From the NCBI GenBank assembly GCA_031841125.1, contig CM063112.1, positions 18,998,603 to 19,062,602 of the forward strand: a DNA stretch of 64,000 bases. Reading direction: 5' to 3'. Below, piece by piece: positions 12,199 to 22,334 of this stretch; position 1 is the first letter of the stretch, and each line of letters opens with the position of its first letter. Under the pieces are notes generated by a model. It did no database searches. It had not been told where the DNA came from and worked only from the letters and a program-made list of their open reading frames with translations. The position numbers and the translations under genes are program-made. Origin of the DNA: Acanthococcus lagerstroemiae. Lineage: Eukaryota; Arthropoda; Insecta; Hemiptera; Eriococcidae.

Positions 12199-12729
12199 AG
12201 GGACTAGGTTCGAGACGGTTGGCCAAGTACGTCGACAGGCAATCCTAACCGATTCTAAGGGTCTCTAGAACTGAAATCCACAACGTAACTTTTGTGCGGC
12301 AAATTGTATCATTTCGAATTTTTACCGGTTTTTCTCGCTCCTCCGTTTAGAAGATCGTGTCGTGATCTTCTCCACGCGTTTTTCTACTCGATTAGGTAAT
12401 TTGGGAGGTGTCTTTACCGATCAGGGACCGTCGCTCCAGTTAGCCACGCGGTCGGCATAAGCTCAATCCTTCGAGTCAGGATCCGCGACTACGCGAGTAC
12501 CGTTTTACCTCGTCACATCTCCAAACACCGGATCGCCAAGCCTCCAGTGCCGGTTCCATCACCCTGTAGGTCCCAAGAGCTAGTCGTGGCCTAACAGTGG
12601 TTCCTCCTCCCTACCGAACGATCCTCCTATCCCGCAGGAGCCTTTTCCGTTCGGTTACCACATAATAAAACAAACCGTGAACCCTCTTACTTGGAACCCA
12701 GGACGGTGTTTCGAGCGGCAAGTGGTCTC

Positions 12730-13551
12730 TCAATCTCTGCACCAATCGCATCGACTTCTGCAGTGGTCTAATGGTGGTGAAACGTTGCCCTTGACAGGCG
12801 GGCGTGCGTGAAGAGCTGGCTGACATTGTCGTGGTGATGGTAGTCCTTGGTATCTCCTTGCCGGGTGGTCCCGCAGCAGGTTGGGGCAGCTCCTCCCGGA
12901 ATGGGCGGCCTCGGTAGGTTCGGCCAGCAGCTCGTTCTGGAAGCGGTGGAAAGGCACTGTAGCTGAAGGCGGAGTGAGTTTCCGGGCCTCACCTGTCGTT
13001 GGAGGTGTTTGGTGGTTGACGACATGATATATGTTGAAAGTGCCGGCATCTCGTGGTTCGTGATCCCGTTCAGATGTCCCTACAAGGCGGGACTCTTCAT
13101 TAATGGCAGTGTCTCGATATGCCGGTTCAAGCCTTGGTGACGCTCTGACAATTTCCTGCCGCGAGTCGGGTGTTAGACTGGTGATGGTGGAAATAAGTTT
13201 CTGTGGCGGCCACGGTCGTTCAACCTCATCTGTGGTTCCCAAGGTGGTATACCCTCGGGGTAGGTGTGACTCGGCAAAGTGCCTCTCTGGGATCTCGAGA
13301 GACGCGCTCTTGTACTCAGGTGGAGCAGTCGGATTTTGCAGAGCGTGGGTGGTTGATTCGGGCACCTGCCCCTCGATGATAGGAGTGGCTGATACCGCAA
13401 TATCTGGTGCGACTGGGCGTTCCAATCCATCCATGCCGAATGTGGTGCTCGGACCAAGTCTTGCGCGAGCAGTTGACATAGTGGATATGACAGCAGGTGG
13501 TGTCAAATCAAGCTCCTCCTCAGTGATCACCGATCCCTCGGTGGCGGCCAT
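12730..13551 (-). CDS. Unrecognised long minus-strand ORF in a GC-rich block
   Basis: A 273-codon ATG-initiated frame rich in Pro, Ser, Thr, Arg and Glu, with no recognisable fold, signal peptide or membrane segment. The C-terminus (SRCDWCRD) is short and does not form a clear zinc knuckle. It lies in a GC-rich block (about 12200-13600) whose composition differs strongly from the AT-rich DNA around it, starting exactly where a LINE is truncated and ending at a tandem repeat. That setting suggests a mobile-element gag-like ORF1 or satellite DNA rather than a host gene. High GC alone lengthens ORFs, and overlapping frames are also open here (13103-13633 + and 12768-13049 -), so coding status is doubtful. 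Confidence 0.3.
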   Translation of the reverse strand: MAATEGSVITEEELDLTPPAVISTMSTARARLGPSTTFGMDGLERPVAPDIAVSATPIIEGQVPESTTHALQNPTAPPEYKSASLEIPERHFAESHLPRGYTTLGTTDEVERPWPPQKLISTITSLTPDSRQEIVRASPRLEPAYRDTAINEESRLVGTSERDHEPRDAGTFNIYHVVNHQTPPTTGEARKLTPPSATVPFHRFQNELLAEPTEAAHSGRSCPNLLRDHPARRYQGLPSPRQCQPALHARPPVKGNVSPPLDHCRSRCDWCRD

Positions 13552-13614
13552 CTGTTGGATGGGGGGACGCTTAGGGCCGTTTCCCCAGCAGCGCTCATAT
13601 CAGATTCGAAGTTC

Positions 13615-13990
13615 AAAATTTCAGGATTGTTAGTGCTACGTTAGTGCTGGTTAGTGCCGTAAAAATTTTTCGTTAGTGCTTCCCCCCTTCCATACTTAAA
13701 AAAAAATGAATTTGGGCGCTACTGGGGAAACGGTGGCACCGCCCATGATGCCTAGCTCATCGAAACACTCAGGATCGTTAGTGTTACGTTAGTGCTGGTT
13801 AGTGCCGTACAAATTTTCGTTAGTGCAACCCGCCCACCCCCGCAATCGACCACATCCACATTGTAGGGTACAAAATATAAGGTACCGAAGACCCCATTCC
13901 AGAATCGAAGCTCAAAATGTCAGGATCATTAGTGCTACATTAGTGCTGGTTAGTGCTCGGCAAATTTTCGTAAGTGCAACCCGCCATCCC
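13615..13990. repeat. Tandem repeat, three units of about 150 bp
   Basis: The block 'TCAGGAT(C/T)GTTAGTGCTA', CGTTAGTGCTGGTTAGTGC and AAATTTTCGTTAGTGC recurs at about 13620, 13768 and 13918, giving a period near 150 bp. Inside each unit the word TTAGTGC itself repeats 3-4 times. Spacer sequence between the blocks differs more than the blocks themselves. Confidence 0.8.
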
Positions 13991-15834
13991 CTGCAGTCGT
14001 TCAATTCCTCATAAGAGCGAGGGTAGTAAAAGAAGGATTTTTCAGAAAGTTTTTTCCAGTTTAAGACTTTTCTTTTTTCTTTTTTCTTTTTAAACATCCC
14101 AGCTTTCCCCTCAATGTTTTAAACACATTTCAAATATTTTTTGAAACACATTTTAAACGCTGGTTTACACACATAATTAGGCAATCTCGTGACTTCCAAA
14201 AGTCCAGTGCCTTGTGCTTGTCGGTAATTTGGTTGGTTCTTAATGATCTCATCAAAGGTTCGTTAATTTTTTTTGTTTTGGTCTCGTAATAAAATAATAA
14301 TAATACTGTCTTACTTCAATTCTTTTTGTAATTAAATTAATTTTCTGAGAAGTATACGGACAGTAAATCTGAGGAAAAATCCAAAAAGATGTAGGCCTAC
14401 TAACAGTAAGGGAAAACAAATTTGAAAATAAAAAGACATTCTAATTTTCACGAAAATGTAAGCATTTAAACATCCGAACTTTTCTGCGCGTCAGTCATGC
14501 TGTGGCTGGCTTGCTGCTGTTTTCGTGTATACGGCGGGAAAATGAAGAACTAGAGGTATATTCGGTTTCTAGCTTCTAGTACTCGAGACGTCGAGACTCG
14601 AGGACTTGACTCAACAAAATAATATGGACGGTATAGATATAGGTATCACCATATCACGATCACGCAGCACGCGTTTTACTACAACACGGGTTTCAAATTA
14701 TATCCCCACTACTTGCGGACGTATGTCCGCAGACTCTACATCTTTGGTCGTAGATCTACGGCTTTTTCATCAGCCATTGAAATCCTACGGCTTTTTCTAC
14801 GGCTTAGGAGGGAATCTACGGGTTTTCGGCTTTTTATTATTTTCTACCTTTTCTCTACACATGCCTTGGATATTATAAACTCATTCACCCTCACAGAACT
14901 GGCCTTCCACTTCCACTTGAAAAATGTGAAATATTTTAATCTGTGAACAACATTACCAGAGACGAGTTTGAAGGAAAAAAAAACCTAAAGAAATGAATGT
15001 TTTGGGTACTTTTTCTTTTGAGAATTATTATGAACGGGTACAACATATAATTAAAATCAAAAGTTGTAAAAAATGATAATGCACCAGTTGCCCTCTATTA
15101 TTATTTGAGGCGAAATGACTGGAAAGTGCGAGTGATTATTCCTATTTCACGGATATGCAAACTGCAATGCAGAATAATGGTAAAATGCGCGACACTAGCG
15201 TTACTATACGTCTACGGCTTTTCTACGTCTTTTTTCCTGACATCCATAAACGAATATCTCCGGCTTTCTCATGAAATAATCTGGCAGCCCTGACATATTA
15301 TCAGGATGTAACAGGTTAGAACGGGAGTAGACGTGTTGGGATAAAAGAGAGAAGAGGAAATCATTATCGTATCAATCGAATGAATCGATATCAACGCCTT
15401 AACCATTCGGAACTAGCGTAGCTTGGTTACCACACATGTCAGCAGTTCTTAAAAAATGTCAGCTTATTTCCAGCTGGGACAACGCTAAATACAAGATCAG
15501 AAACCTTACATAGAACCTGATAAGCCCGATGCATGAGTCATAATCGTGAAGTCTAAATTCCGAACAATACTTTTTTTCGCTTCGATATGCGCGGCCAATA
15601 TCGCAAACATTGAGCGGCGATCCGGTTGGTATTTAAAAAACATATTGCGAACCGCCAATCAGGGTTCGCGTACCCTGGAAGCGTAGTTGATGTTGGAGGA
15701 AACCCTCGAAGCTATCCTCAGTGCCGTTTTCCGAGTTGATCAGATATCTTGCAAATTTATTATACTCGCGGTTTTTCAAGTCAATCTGATAGGCACTTTA
15801 GCAAATTATACTCGCGTTTAGCGACCTGAATAGG
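13991..15834. other. No recognisable gene
   Basis: AT-rich DNA with short ORFs only. A small cluster of CTACGGCTTTTTC words occurs at 14755-14830 and again near 15210, suggesting a decayed repeat. Nothing coding was supportable. Confidence 0.4.
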
Positions 15835-15952
15835 ATGGCAAGTGATAAAAATATTGTGTTCCTGGAGTCTTCAGACATTGCTGGTTTATTGATGAACACT
15901 GATTGGGATGAGCTTATACCCTCAAACGTCGAATTCGAGGTCGCTACGTGCG
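15835..15952 (+). CDS. Putative first coding exon of an unknown gene
   Basis: An ATG in good context (TAGGATGG) opens a 39-codon frame, MASDKNIVFLESSDIAGLLM followed by NTDWDELIPSNVEFEVATC. It ends exactly at a consensus splice donor, G|GTAAGT (15953-15958), leaving phase 1. The peptide is acidic and compositionally like a real protein; no family was recognised. I could not join it to a convincing second exon: an acceptor at about 16004 would add only ~14 codons before a stop. The frame 16034-16228 (ending IFDSVLESSVTGH) looks protein-like but does not join in phase. The larger model at 21613-22191 on the same strand could belong to the same gene, but this is unproven. Confidence 0.4.
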
Positions 15953-16671
15953 GTAAGTAATCGCCGATCTATTTTAATGATTTTATTTTAAATATTATCA
16001 GTCAGTTTTTGCAAATTATTCGGAAACTAACCGATGTGTCAGATAATTTATGATACTGTACTGATGTTCTATCATTATGTTACAATGGTGTCTGATTTTC
16101 AAATACCTAAACCTATTGAGTATCTTAACGTGAAACTTGAAGAATATTTTCGGATTTTTGAACCTGAGATGAACGCGAGAACATGTATTTTTGACTCGGT
16201 CTTAGAATCTTCTGTTACCGGGCATTAATGGTTGTAGCAGAGTGTATCACCTTCCCCTACAATGTGGTTTGAAAAATCGGATATTGGAAAATACTAGTTA
16301 TCATTCGGTAAAATTGGGCGATTGTAGACATTTTTCAACAGTGGGAGGAAATTTTGACTGAAATTTTTTACGTTTTAGTTGGCATTTTTGTAGTCTACAT
16401 GAACTTTCTATACTCCATTTCACGAAAAAGAAACGCCCGAAATATCAGAGTGTTCAGTGACGGGTGAACGGGCATCGTTGTTCACTTAAACAAACGCATT
16501 GACCTGTGCATTCTTTACACGCATAGATATACAATTAAACAGAATTAAATATCCTACATATCAGTCGAAGGTGTCAGTTTATTTTTGAACTTTTCAGTAC
16601 TAGAACAAGGATTTTTAAGAAATAAGAGGTCCTGCGGCAAACGAACGACGAGCACTCTTGTGAATCTTGTT

Positions 16672-16946
16672 CAGAGACGAAACATGACTTTCAGTTTGGG
16701 GTGTGGGGGTGGAGAAGGAAAATTTGCTGACGAATTTTTTTCTAACTAAAAGTTCGCCGGCAAATTTTTCACAAATTTGAAAATTTGCCGATTTTTAATC
16801 GAAATATTTTTTAATTGAAATTAAAAAAAACAACAAAAAAAAACGAACGTTCTTAGATAATGAAAAATGTAAATGAACCGTTTCAGAATCTGCCAACTGC
16901 CAAATTATTGGGGTCTTTAACCCCCACCCCCATAGTTTCGTCCCTG
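16672..16946. mobile_element. Short TIR element, CAGRGACGAAAC family (copy 1)
   Basis: Terminal inverted repeats are CAGAGACGAAACATG (left) and CAGGGACGAAACTATG (right, reverse complement). The interior is a TTTGCCGATTTTT / AAATATTTT AT-rich core flanked by G-rich and C-rich arms. Related copies are at about 17690-17840 (partial), 18760-18984 (truncated), 40620-40877, 42488-42777 and 56960-57101. No coding capacity and no clear target duplication. Confidence 0.65.
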
Positions 16947-18759
16947 CAAATGTAGATTGGAACCTTATCCCCCAAGCACTCACATTTGCGCACATGACAT
17001 GAGCATACCCTATTCTGGGAGGGTAAGGTAGAAGGATGTTAGATACTTGAGAGAAACACACAACTGTCGTTATTTACCCTTGGTGATCTTTTTTTTTCTT
17101 TTGAATTTCCGCTGATTCTTCTCCTAAATTTATTCCAATAAAATCGGAAAAAAACCTACGAGGTTTCAGGCCGATTGAATTAGGAGAATCCGTGCCACAA
17201 GCTCCCTTTCATTCTTATGGGAAAAACACATGTAGTTTTGACTTCTGTTCCAGACTACATTTCCCTCTTGGGTAATTCTCCAAAAATGTTGATATTTCAA
17301 GTATGTTCTTTCATGGAGGAAAGTAGGGGATGTTTGAACTTTTCTTGATGGAAGTCGTTAAGAGGCGTTCTGTATAACATATTGGTAATATTGGGCCGAC
17401 AGTGAGGGGATTCTGTATTTTGGTAGGGCAATCAAAATGATGAATGCAATGCCGAAGGACACTTTAAAAAAGTTCATGCCGAAAGACAATACCGAACAAA
17501 AAATGTTCTGCCGTCGATTAGATTCCAAAACAAAAAATTATACGGAAAGTTGATAAAGGTATTCTAACCAATTAATTAGATGTAATGTACATTTTTTTGG
17601 TTGATGAAAGTCTATCGTTGCACAAAGATGACCGACCATGCCGAAAGACATTTTTTTAAATTCTTAATTTTAGACAATACTACGCAAATGCACAAAAATT
17701 TGAAAATTCGCCGATTTTTTAATCAAAATATTTTTTAATTGAAAAAAATAATAATAATAAAACAAACAAACGTCCTTTGAACATGGAAAACTCAAATAAA
17801 CAGTTTCAAAATTTGCTGACTGCCTAATTATTGGGGGTGTGAGTGAATCACTGAATCACTGAGTGAGTGACTGAGACGAGTCTCGTCACAACAAAACCGG
17901 GATTTGGTATGCGGGCCGTATTGCTCTGATAAAAATATAAAATTTGACCATTAATTGCGACGAAAAATTACTGAAACTCCTGTTTTGTGACTGATTAAAA
18001 AATAGCCATGCCGATGGACAAAAAATCATCGAGGGACAATTTTCAAAGCTGGTCATACTGACTCCCACCAGTGAAGATGTGATTTCAATGTTACCTTGTG
18101 ACTCCTTCATCCATTTAAAGTAATATTATGTTGTCAGTTTGTTCTAATATACAGCTTGAAAATTTAGAAGAAAGAAAGAAAGAAAAAATAGGTAATAAAA
18201 ATTGTTCGAGGGACAGCCACAGACGGACATTTTACCATATATTCAGTCCGATTTTGACCCGTTAACAATGGATCAGATTTTCTTCTGAAAGCTTGAAAAA
18301 GTAGAATTGAGCCATATATCTATCAACGAAAAAAAAAGCGAAATGCCCGTATCATTAATAGCTTGTGAGATAACTGCTGGGGACCCAAATGTCAACATTT
18401 TCGAAGAATAACCCTCCTTTAGTCACCAGGACCAATGCCCGTAAATTAAACAATAGAACATTTGCTATCGGATTCAGCTAGTGACATTAGAAAATAAGAC
18501 ATTTGCTTTCAACTTTTGATTTTAATAAAATCTTCAACTTTCTGAAATATCAGGCTCTAGGTCGAACCGAGAATTTAGTAAAAACAAAATAGTCATTGAA
18601 ATTCGAAATTCAACATTTGCTACCGACTTTCAGATTTTCGAAATGTCTTCCACATTTCAGCTTTGTTACAACCTTTCAGGTAACGTTCGATACTTAGCTT
18701 GAAACCTTCGGCTTTTGACTGACCAGTCTCTGACAGGAGTCCAGGGGGTACTCCATTTT
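16947..18759. repeat. ~1.8 kb repeat middle segment, inverted copy in receptor intron 3
   Basis: This segment reappears in inverted orientation at 40878-42487. Matching landmarks include TAAGAGGCGTTCTGTATAAC and GGGCCGACAGTGAGGGGATT here against the reverse complements near 41960-42015, and TTCGAGGGACAGCC (18207) against 41366. The word CCATGCCGAAAGACA and close variants recur at about 17452, 17477, 17636 and 18005. No intact ORF. Both copies carry a CAGRGACGAAAC element on each side in direct orientation. Confidence 0.75.
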
Positions 18760-18984
18760 CAGAAACGAAATTTGACTTTCAGTTCGGGGAGGTGGAGTGG
18801 AAAAATTTTCGAACAAATATTTTTTTAAAACTAAAAAGTCGTCGACAAATTTAAAAAATAAAATAAAAATTTGCCGATTTTTCAATCGAAATTTTTTTTA
18901 ATTATAAAAAAACAAAACAAAACAAAAAAAACACAAACATACACCCATATATTCATAAAAAATGAAAAATTCAAATAAACAGTT
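18760..18984. mobile_element. CAGRGACGAAAC family element, truncated (copy 2)
   Basis: Starts CAGAAACGAAATTTGACTTT, in the same orientation as 16672-16946, but lacks the right terminus and runs into a LINE fragment at about 18985. Confidence 0.55.
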
Positions 18985-19215
18985 TAACTCAAAATAAAAG
19001 TGGCATATTTAATATTGTATGTAGTTACCACATTCCTGTGACCTGGAAATTAAAGAGCCCGGAGGAGAGGAATAGACTAAAAGTTACCCAAAACAGTACG
19101 GACAGATTAATGTTTAATTTGAAGAAACTTTACCACGTCCCTTTGAAAAACATTAAATCTAGACTACTTAATAATATTGTGGTGCATTCTCCCAATAACT
19201 CAATACGTAAGTAAC
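18985..19215 (+). mobile_element. RTE-like LINE 3' fragment
   Basis: About 200 bp closely matching 58640-58860, including ACCCAAAACAGTACGGACAG and CCACGTCCCTTTGAA. In that longer copy the sequence leads into the RTE-type tail KWKWAGYVARMD, so this is a fragment of the same LINE family. Confidence 0.6.
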
Positions 19216-20897
19216 AATTTGGTATATAAAAAACTAAGGATGTTAGAGTAATATTAATATTTTTTTTGTTAGATACATGTAAATCTCTTATCTCCACGTC
19301 AGTCTACCAAAGAGTTCAAAATACATGACCTAATATCCCAAAACTGCCAAATTATGGTCAAAAGTTCCACCGTCTTCAACGTAACCACTCACGGATTTTT
19401 CTTAAAAATACGTCACACAGACAAATATTTCTAATAAAAAATGTATGCAGAATGTTTTTCTCAAAGAGATATGTTGTGTAAGTCATTTGAGGGCGCTACC
19501 CAAAATCTTGATCCCTTAAGAAGGTCTACAGGCCACGTTGAAGTTGTGTAACCACTTTCATTCCTTCGTAGGCGTCTCATTTTTTGCCTTGCTAATTGTG
19601 GGTGACATTTGTTGTCGAAAAGCGTAGAAAACCCGGAATCCTTATATAATCAGAAGGATGTTATGTATCGTCCACAAAATAATTTCCAAAAATTCTGAAA
19701 TTAATTTGGGGATACATAATGCTTTCTTACTGACAACTGATTTTCCGTACCCTAAATTTTCCTTCGCAGACTACACTAATACACTGGGAAGTGATTATCA
19801 CAAGTATTGAATAACCGCATATTTGTAGCAAGAGTCAACATTCTTGGCTATCTTAAAAAATGCCTTCATAATGTACAAAAATTCCTTCGTCGTTTACAAA
19901 TTGTATTCCCCTTCTTCCTACTAGGGGGTGTGGTAGATTGTTAAAACTCATACATGCCTTAAGGTACATATATACATTGCACATTCTACGAAAAAAAATC
20001 CCTCAAAAAATTAATTCAAAAATGCTTTAGAAAAAACAAAAAAACTTGAGTTATTGGGAGAATTACCCTTGTACTAATTAGCTAGCCAGGCATGAGAGGA
20101 TTTCTGGTCAGATTTTATAGCGGATGTGGAGCTGAAAACAGATATCCGTCAGAATTATCCGAGTCTTAGTGCGCGATAAGAGATTCAGTGAAGTAGGATG
20201 GGGATCCGGACGGAGTTATCTGTCGGATTCAATCCACGGCTAACATGGTATTTTTACTCCACTAACATAAGAATATTATCAGCAAAGGGACATCATCTCA
20301 TCACCGATGATTTTGCACAGTACATGTGTACAACATAAATACTGTACCGTTTTTTGAATTTTGATAAGAGCGTATTCCAGTACAGAAATGAATGATGTAA
20401 ATTAGACTCAAGCAGAGACCGAACGCTTAATTGAGTTTTACCATCAGCGACCATGTCTCTGGGACACAAAATCCCCCTTTCTTGAGCAAGGCTGGGATAT
20501 GCCACGAACATCAGAATTTTAAATGGAAACATAACGAAAAAAGTATCAAATGTCGTATGGTTGCGTTAATTTTTAAACGCTTTTCTGACATTTCACCACA
20601 TTTTAATAGTTGAAATTTTCATTTATAGTAGGTATAAAAGCTGAATTTGTCATGAAAATTTCAGCTTAAATACCTCGATGAAAAATCGTCCGGTTGTAAT
20701 CCTCTTGTAACCCGGGTTACAAGATGGTTTTTAAGGGTGAATTTTCTGGTGTGTGTAAGGGTTAAGAGGGGTGACACATTTTTTTATCGGGACGTGGAGA
20801 GTTCTTGAGTGATAGAAAGATAATACAAACAAATCATTTTATTTACATTACTACCTGACTATATTTTATGATAAATCTGGAATTTATAAAGTATATA
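19216..20897. other. No recognisable gene
   Basis: AT-rich DNA without supportable coding exons or clear repeats. Confidence 0.4.
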
Positions 20898-21113
20898 TTA
20901 AAAACTGACATTCAATTTTTGATGTATTTTCAACGTATTTCCAACGTATTTACATTTTTTATTATTTGTCAAGTCGTCGAAAAGCTGCCATCTATTAATG
21001 TGAGGGCGCCAACAATACACCGTATAGTGCCCTACTGTATTAATATCCTCACTTCCAGCCTGGAAGAGAATAGCTCCGCGAAGATTAAACGTTAGCTTCT
21101 CCAAGTCTACCAT
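20898..21113 (-). pseudogene. Ubiquitin-specific-protease-like C-terminal fragment
   Basis: A 71-codon minus-strand frame. Residues 12-52 read LRGAILFQAGSEDINTVGHY, TVYCWRPHINRWQLFDDLTN. This matches the C-terminal catalytic core of USP-type deubiquitinases, where the motif 'GHYxxYxxxxxxWxxFDD' holds the catalytic histidine (in GHY) and the supporting acidic residue (in the FDD region). The catalytic cysteine box and the rest of the fold are not nearby; upstream, the frame is open for only about 40 unrelated codons before a stop. USP-like domains of this kind also occur inside some arthropod mobile elements, so this may be a transposon relic or a single exon of a split gene. The motif is seen directly; activity is not implied. 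Confidence 0.4.
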
Positions 21114-21612
21114 ATAGTGGGTATGTCCGAAAGCGCAATTTCCATACTGGATATTCGATAATTTTAAATATAAGGTGGCATTAATTCTAGTAATAGGTAT
21201 ATGACTGAAATTTCACATGGCAAACAATACTGCTTCCAAGCGTTGCCAAATGTCTTAGACACATTCCTACAGGGGTATTCGTTGGTGCGGAGGCGCTCTC
21301 CAGCAAGAATTCGGTCGGAAAGGCCGAGAAGCGAGTAGTTGTGCGAGTTTATTGCCGAAAACGTGTGTATACATATTGCATTAGCTTTCACACAGTGCAG
21401 GGTGTAAGGCGATCGGACAGTTCATTTCCTGGTTGTATTTTGACGCAGAAAAACTCGATGATTGGCCTTGTCGTGGGGAAGTTTGTGGTGCAGGCTAGTA
21501 TTTTTCTTGCAATGTAAAATGAAATTTATTAATTTCAAGTGTTAGGTCCCATTAACTTTTCTACATCTATTTCCTAAGTATTAACTTCTTGCGTAATCTC
21601 TTTGAATTACAG

Positions 21613-22191
21613 CCCGCCGAAAGGTAATTTTTTTACCTCATATTCATTTTGCGGCTCAAGCCAAAAAAAGGCTTTCCGAAATACCAATATTAATAGAATC
21701 ACGAAAGGTTTGTTTATCAATTTTCGAAGTGAAATATCATTACATTATGTAATATTTTCTTTATGAAGTAAATCTCAACTTTTGAAAAACAGAATTCCTA
21801 CAAGAAAAGATGGGAATCAGGTTCAAAGATAGAGAATTTGAGCACCGAGCCATCTGCTTAATTAAAAGCAAAACTGATTCTCATCGAATAGGACTTCGTG
21901 CGGCCATTGACAAAGGTAAAAAGTCATACTCACCATAAGTAGTTATTTAAAAAAAGCTACCAACGGAATATCATGTTCTTAGAAACCACAAATACAATAA
22001 TAAATGATGACACACCCCAGTCTGGGGTACCGGCTGTCGCACCACAGGCTGACGTACCTTCGAACCGCAGACTGACGTACCGGCTGTCACACTGCAGGCT
22101 GGCGTGCCGACTGTCGCACCACAGGCTCATGAACCAACCGTCGCACCACAGCCTGTCGACTGGGTTGATTGGATTGATTCTCGAGGTTAGT
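21613..22191 (+). CDS. Partial three-exon gene model with 9-residue repeats; family unknown
   Basis: Exons 21613-21707, 21793-21915 and 21983-22191 join with matching phases across introns of 85 and 67 bp (acceptors TTACAG, AAACAG and TTCTTAG; donors AAAG|GTTTGT, AAAG|GTAAAA and possibly CGAG|GTTAGT). The joined peptide passes through QKKAFRNTNINRITKE, FLQEKMGIRFKDREFEHRAI, CLIKSKTDSHRIGLRAAIDK and ETTNTIINDDTPQSG. It then enters a 27 bp tandem repeat encoding VPAVAPQAD-like units. The second repeat unit has lost 4 bases, so the reading frame shifts: the later units are in frame with each other (VPAVTLQAG, VPTVAPQAH, EPTVAPQPV) but not with the first. Upstream exons are missing because the first exon starts in phase 2. 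No family recognised; either a decayed gene or one with a polymorphic repeat. Confidence 0.4.
22030..22165 (+). repeat. 27 bp coding minisatellite (five units)
   Basis: Units of 27, 23, 27, 27 and 27 bp, each beginning G(T/A)(A/G)CC and containing GTCGCACCACAG or a variant. Each full unit encodes nine residues. The 23 bp second unit causes the frameshift described for the gene model. Confidence 0.75.
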
Positions 22192-22334
22192 GGCGCGCAT
22201 AAGGAGGGGTCAATTGGCGTGAAATTTCAAATTGAAGCTGTACATAATGCTGTTATTTCCTTTTCAGAACTTTCAGAAACAGGAGACTACCACGAACTAT
22301 AATTATTTTCGAGATACTGTAGGGGAGAGGGTTA

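Noticed and set aside
12190..12240. tRNA B-box-like GGTTCGAGAC suggesting a SINE or tRNA
   Set aside because: No A-box at the right distance and no cloverleaf could be formed.
13103..13633. 176-codon + strand ORF opposite the 12730-13551 frame
   Set aside because: No features of its own and shorter than the opposite frame; likely a GC-driven shadow, though neither is proven coding.
16034..16228. 64-codon frame ending in IFDSVLESSVTGH as second exon of the 15835 gene
   Set aside because: The nearby acceptor (TGTGTCAG at about 16042) joins in the wrong phase and gives an early stop, so it was kept only as a remark.
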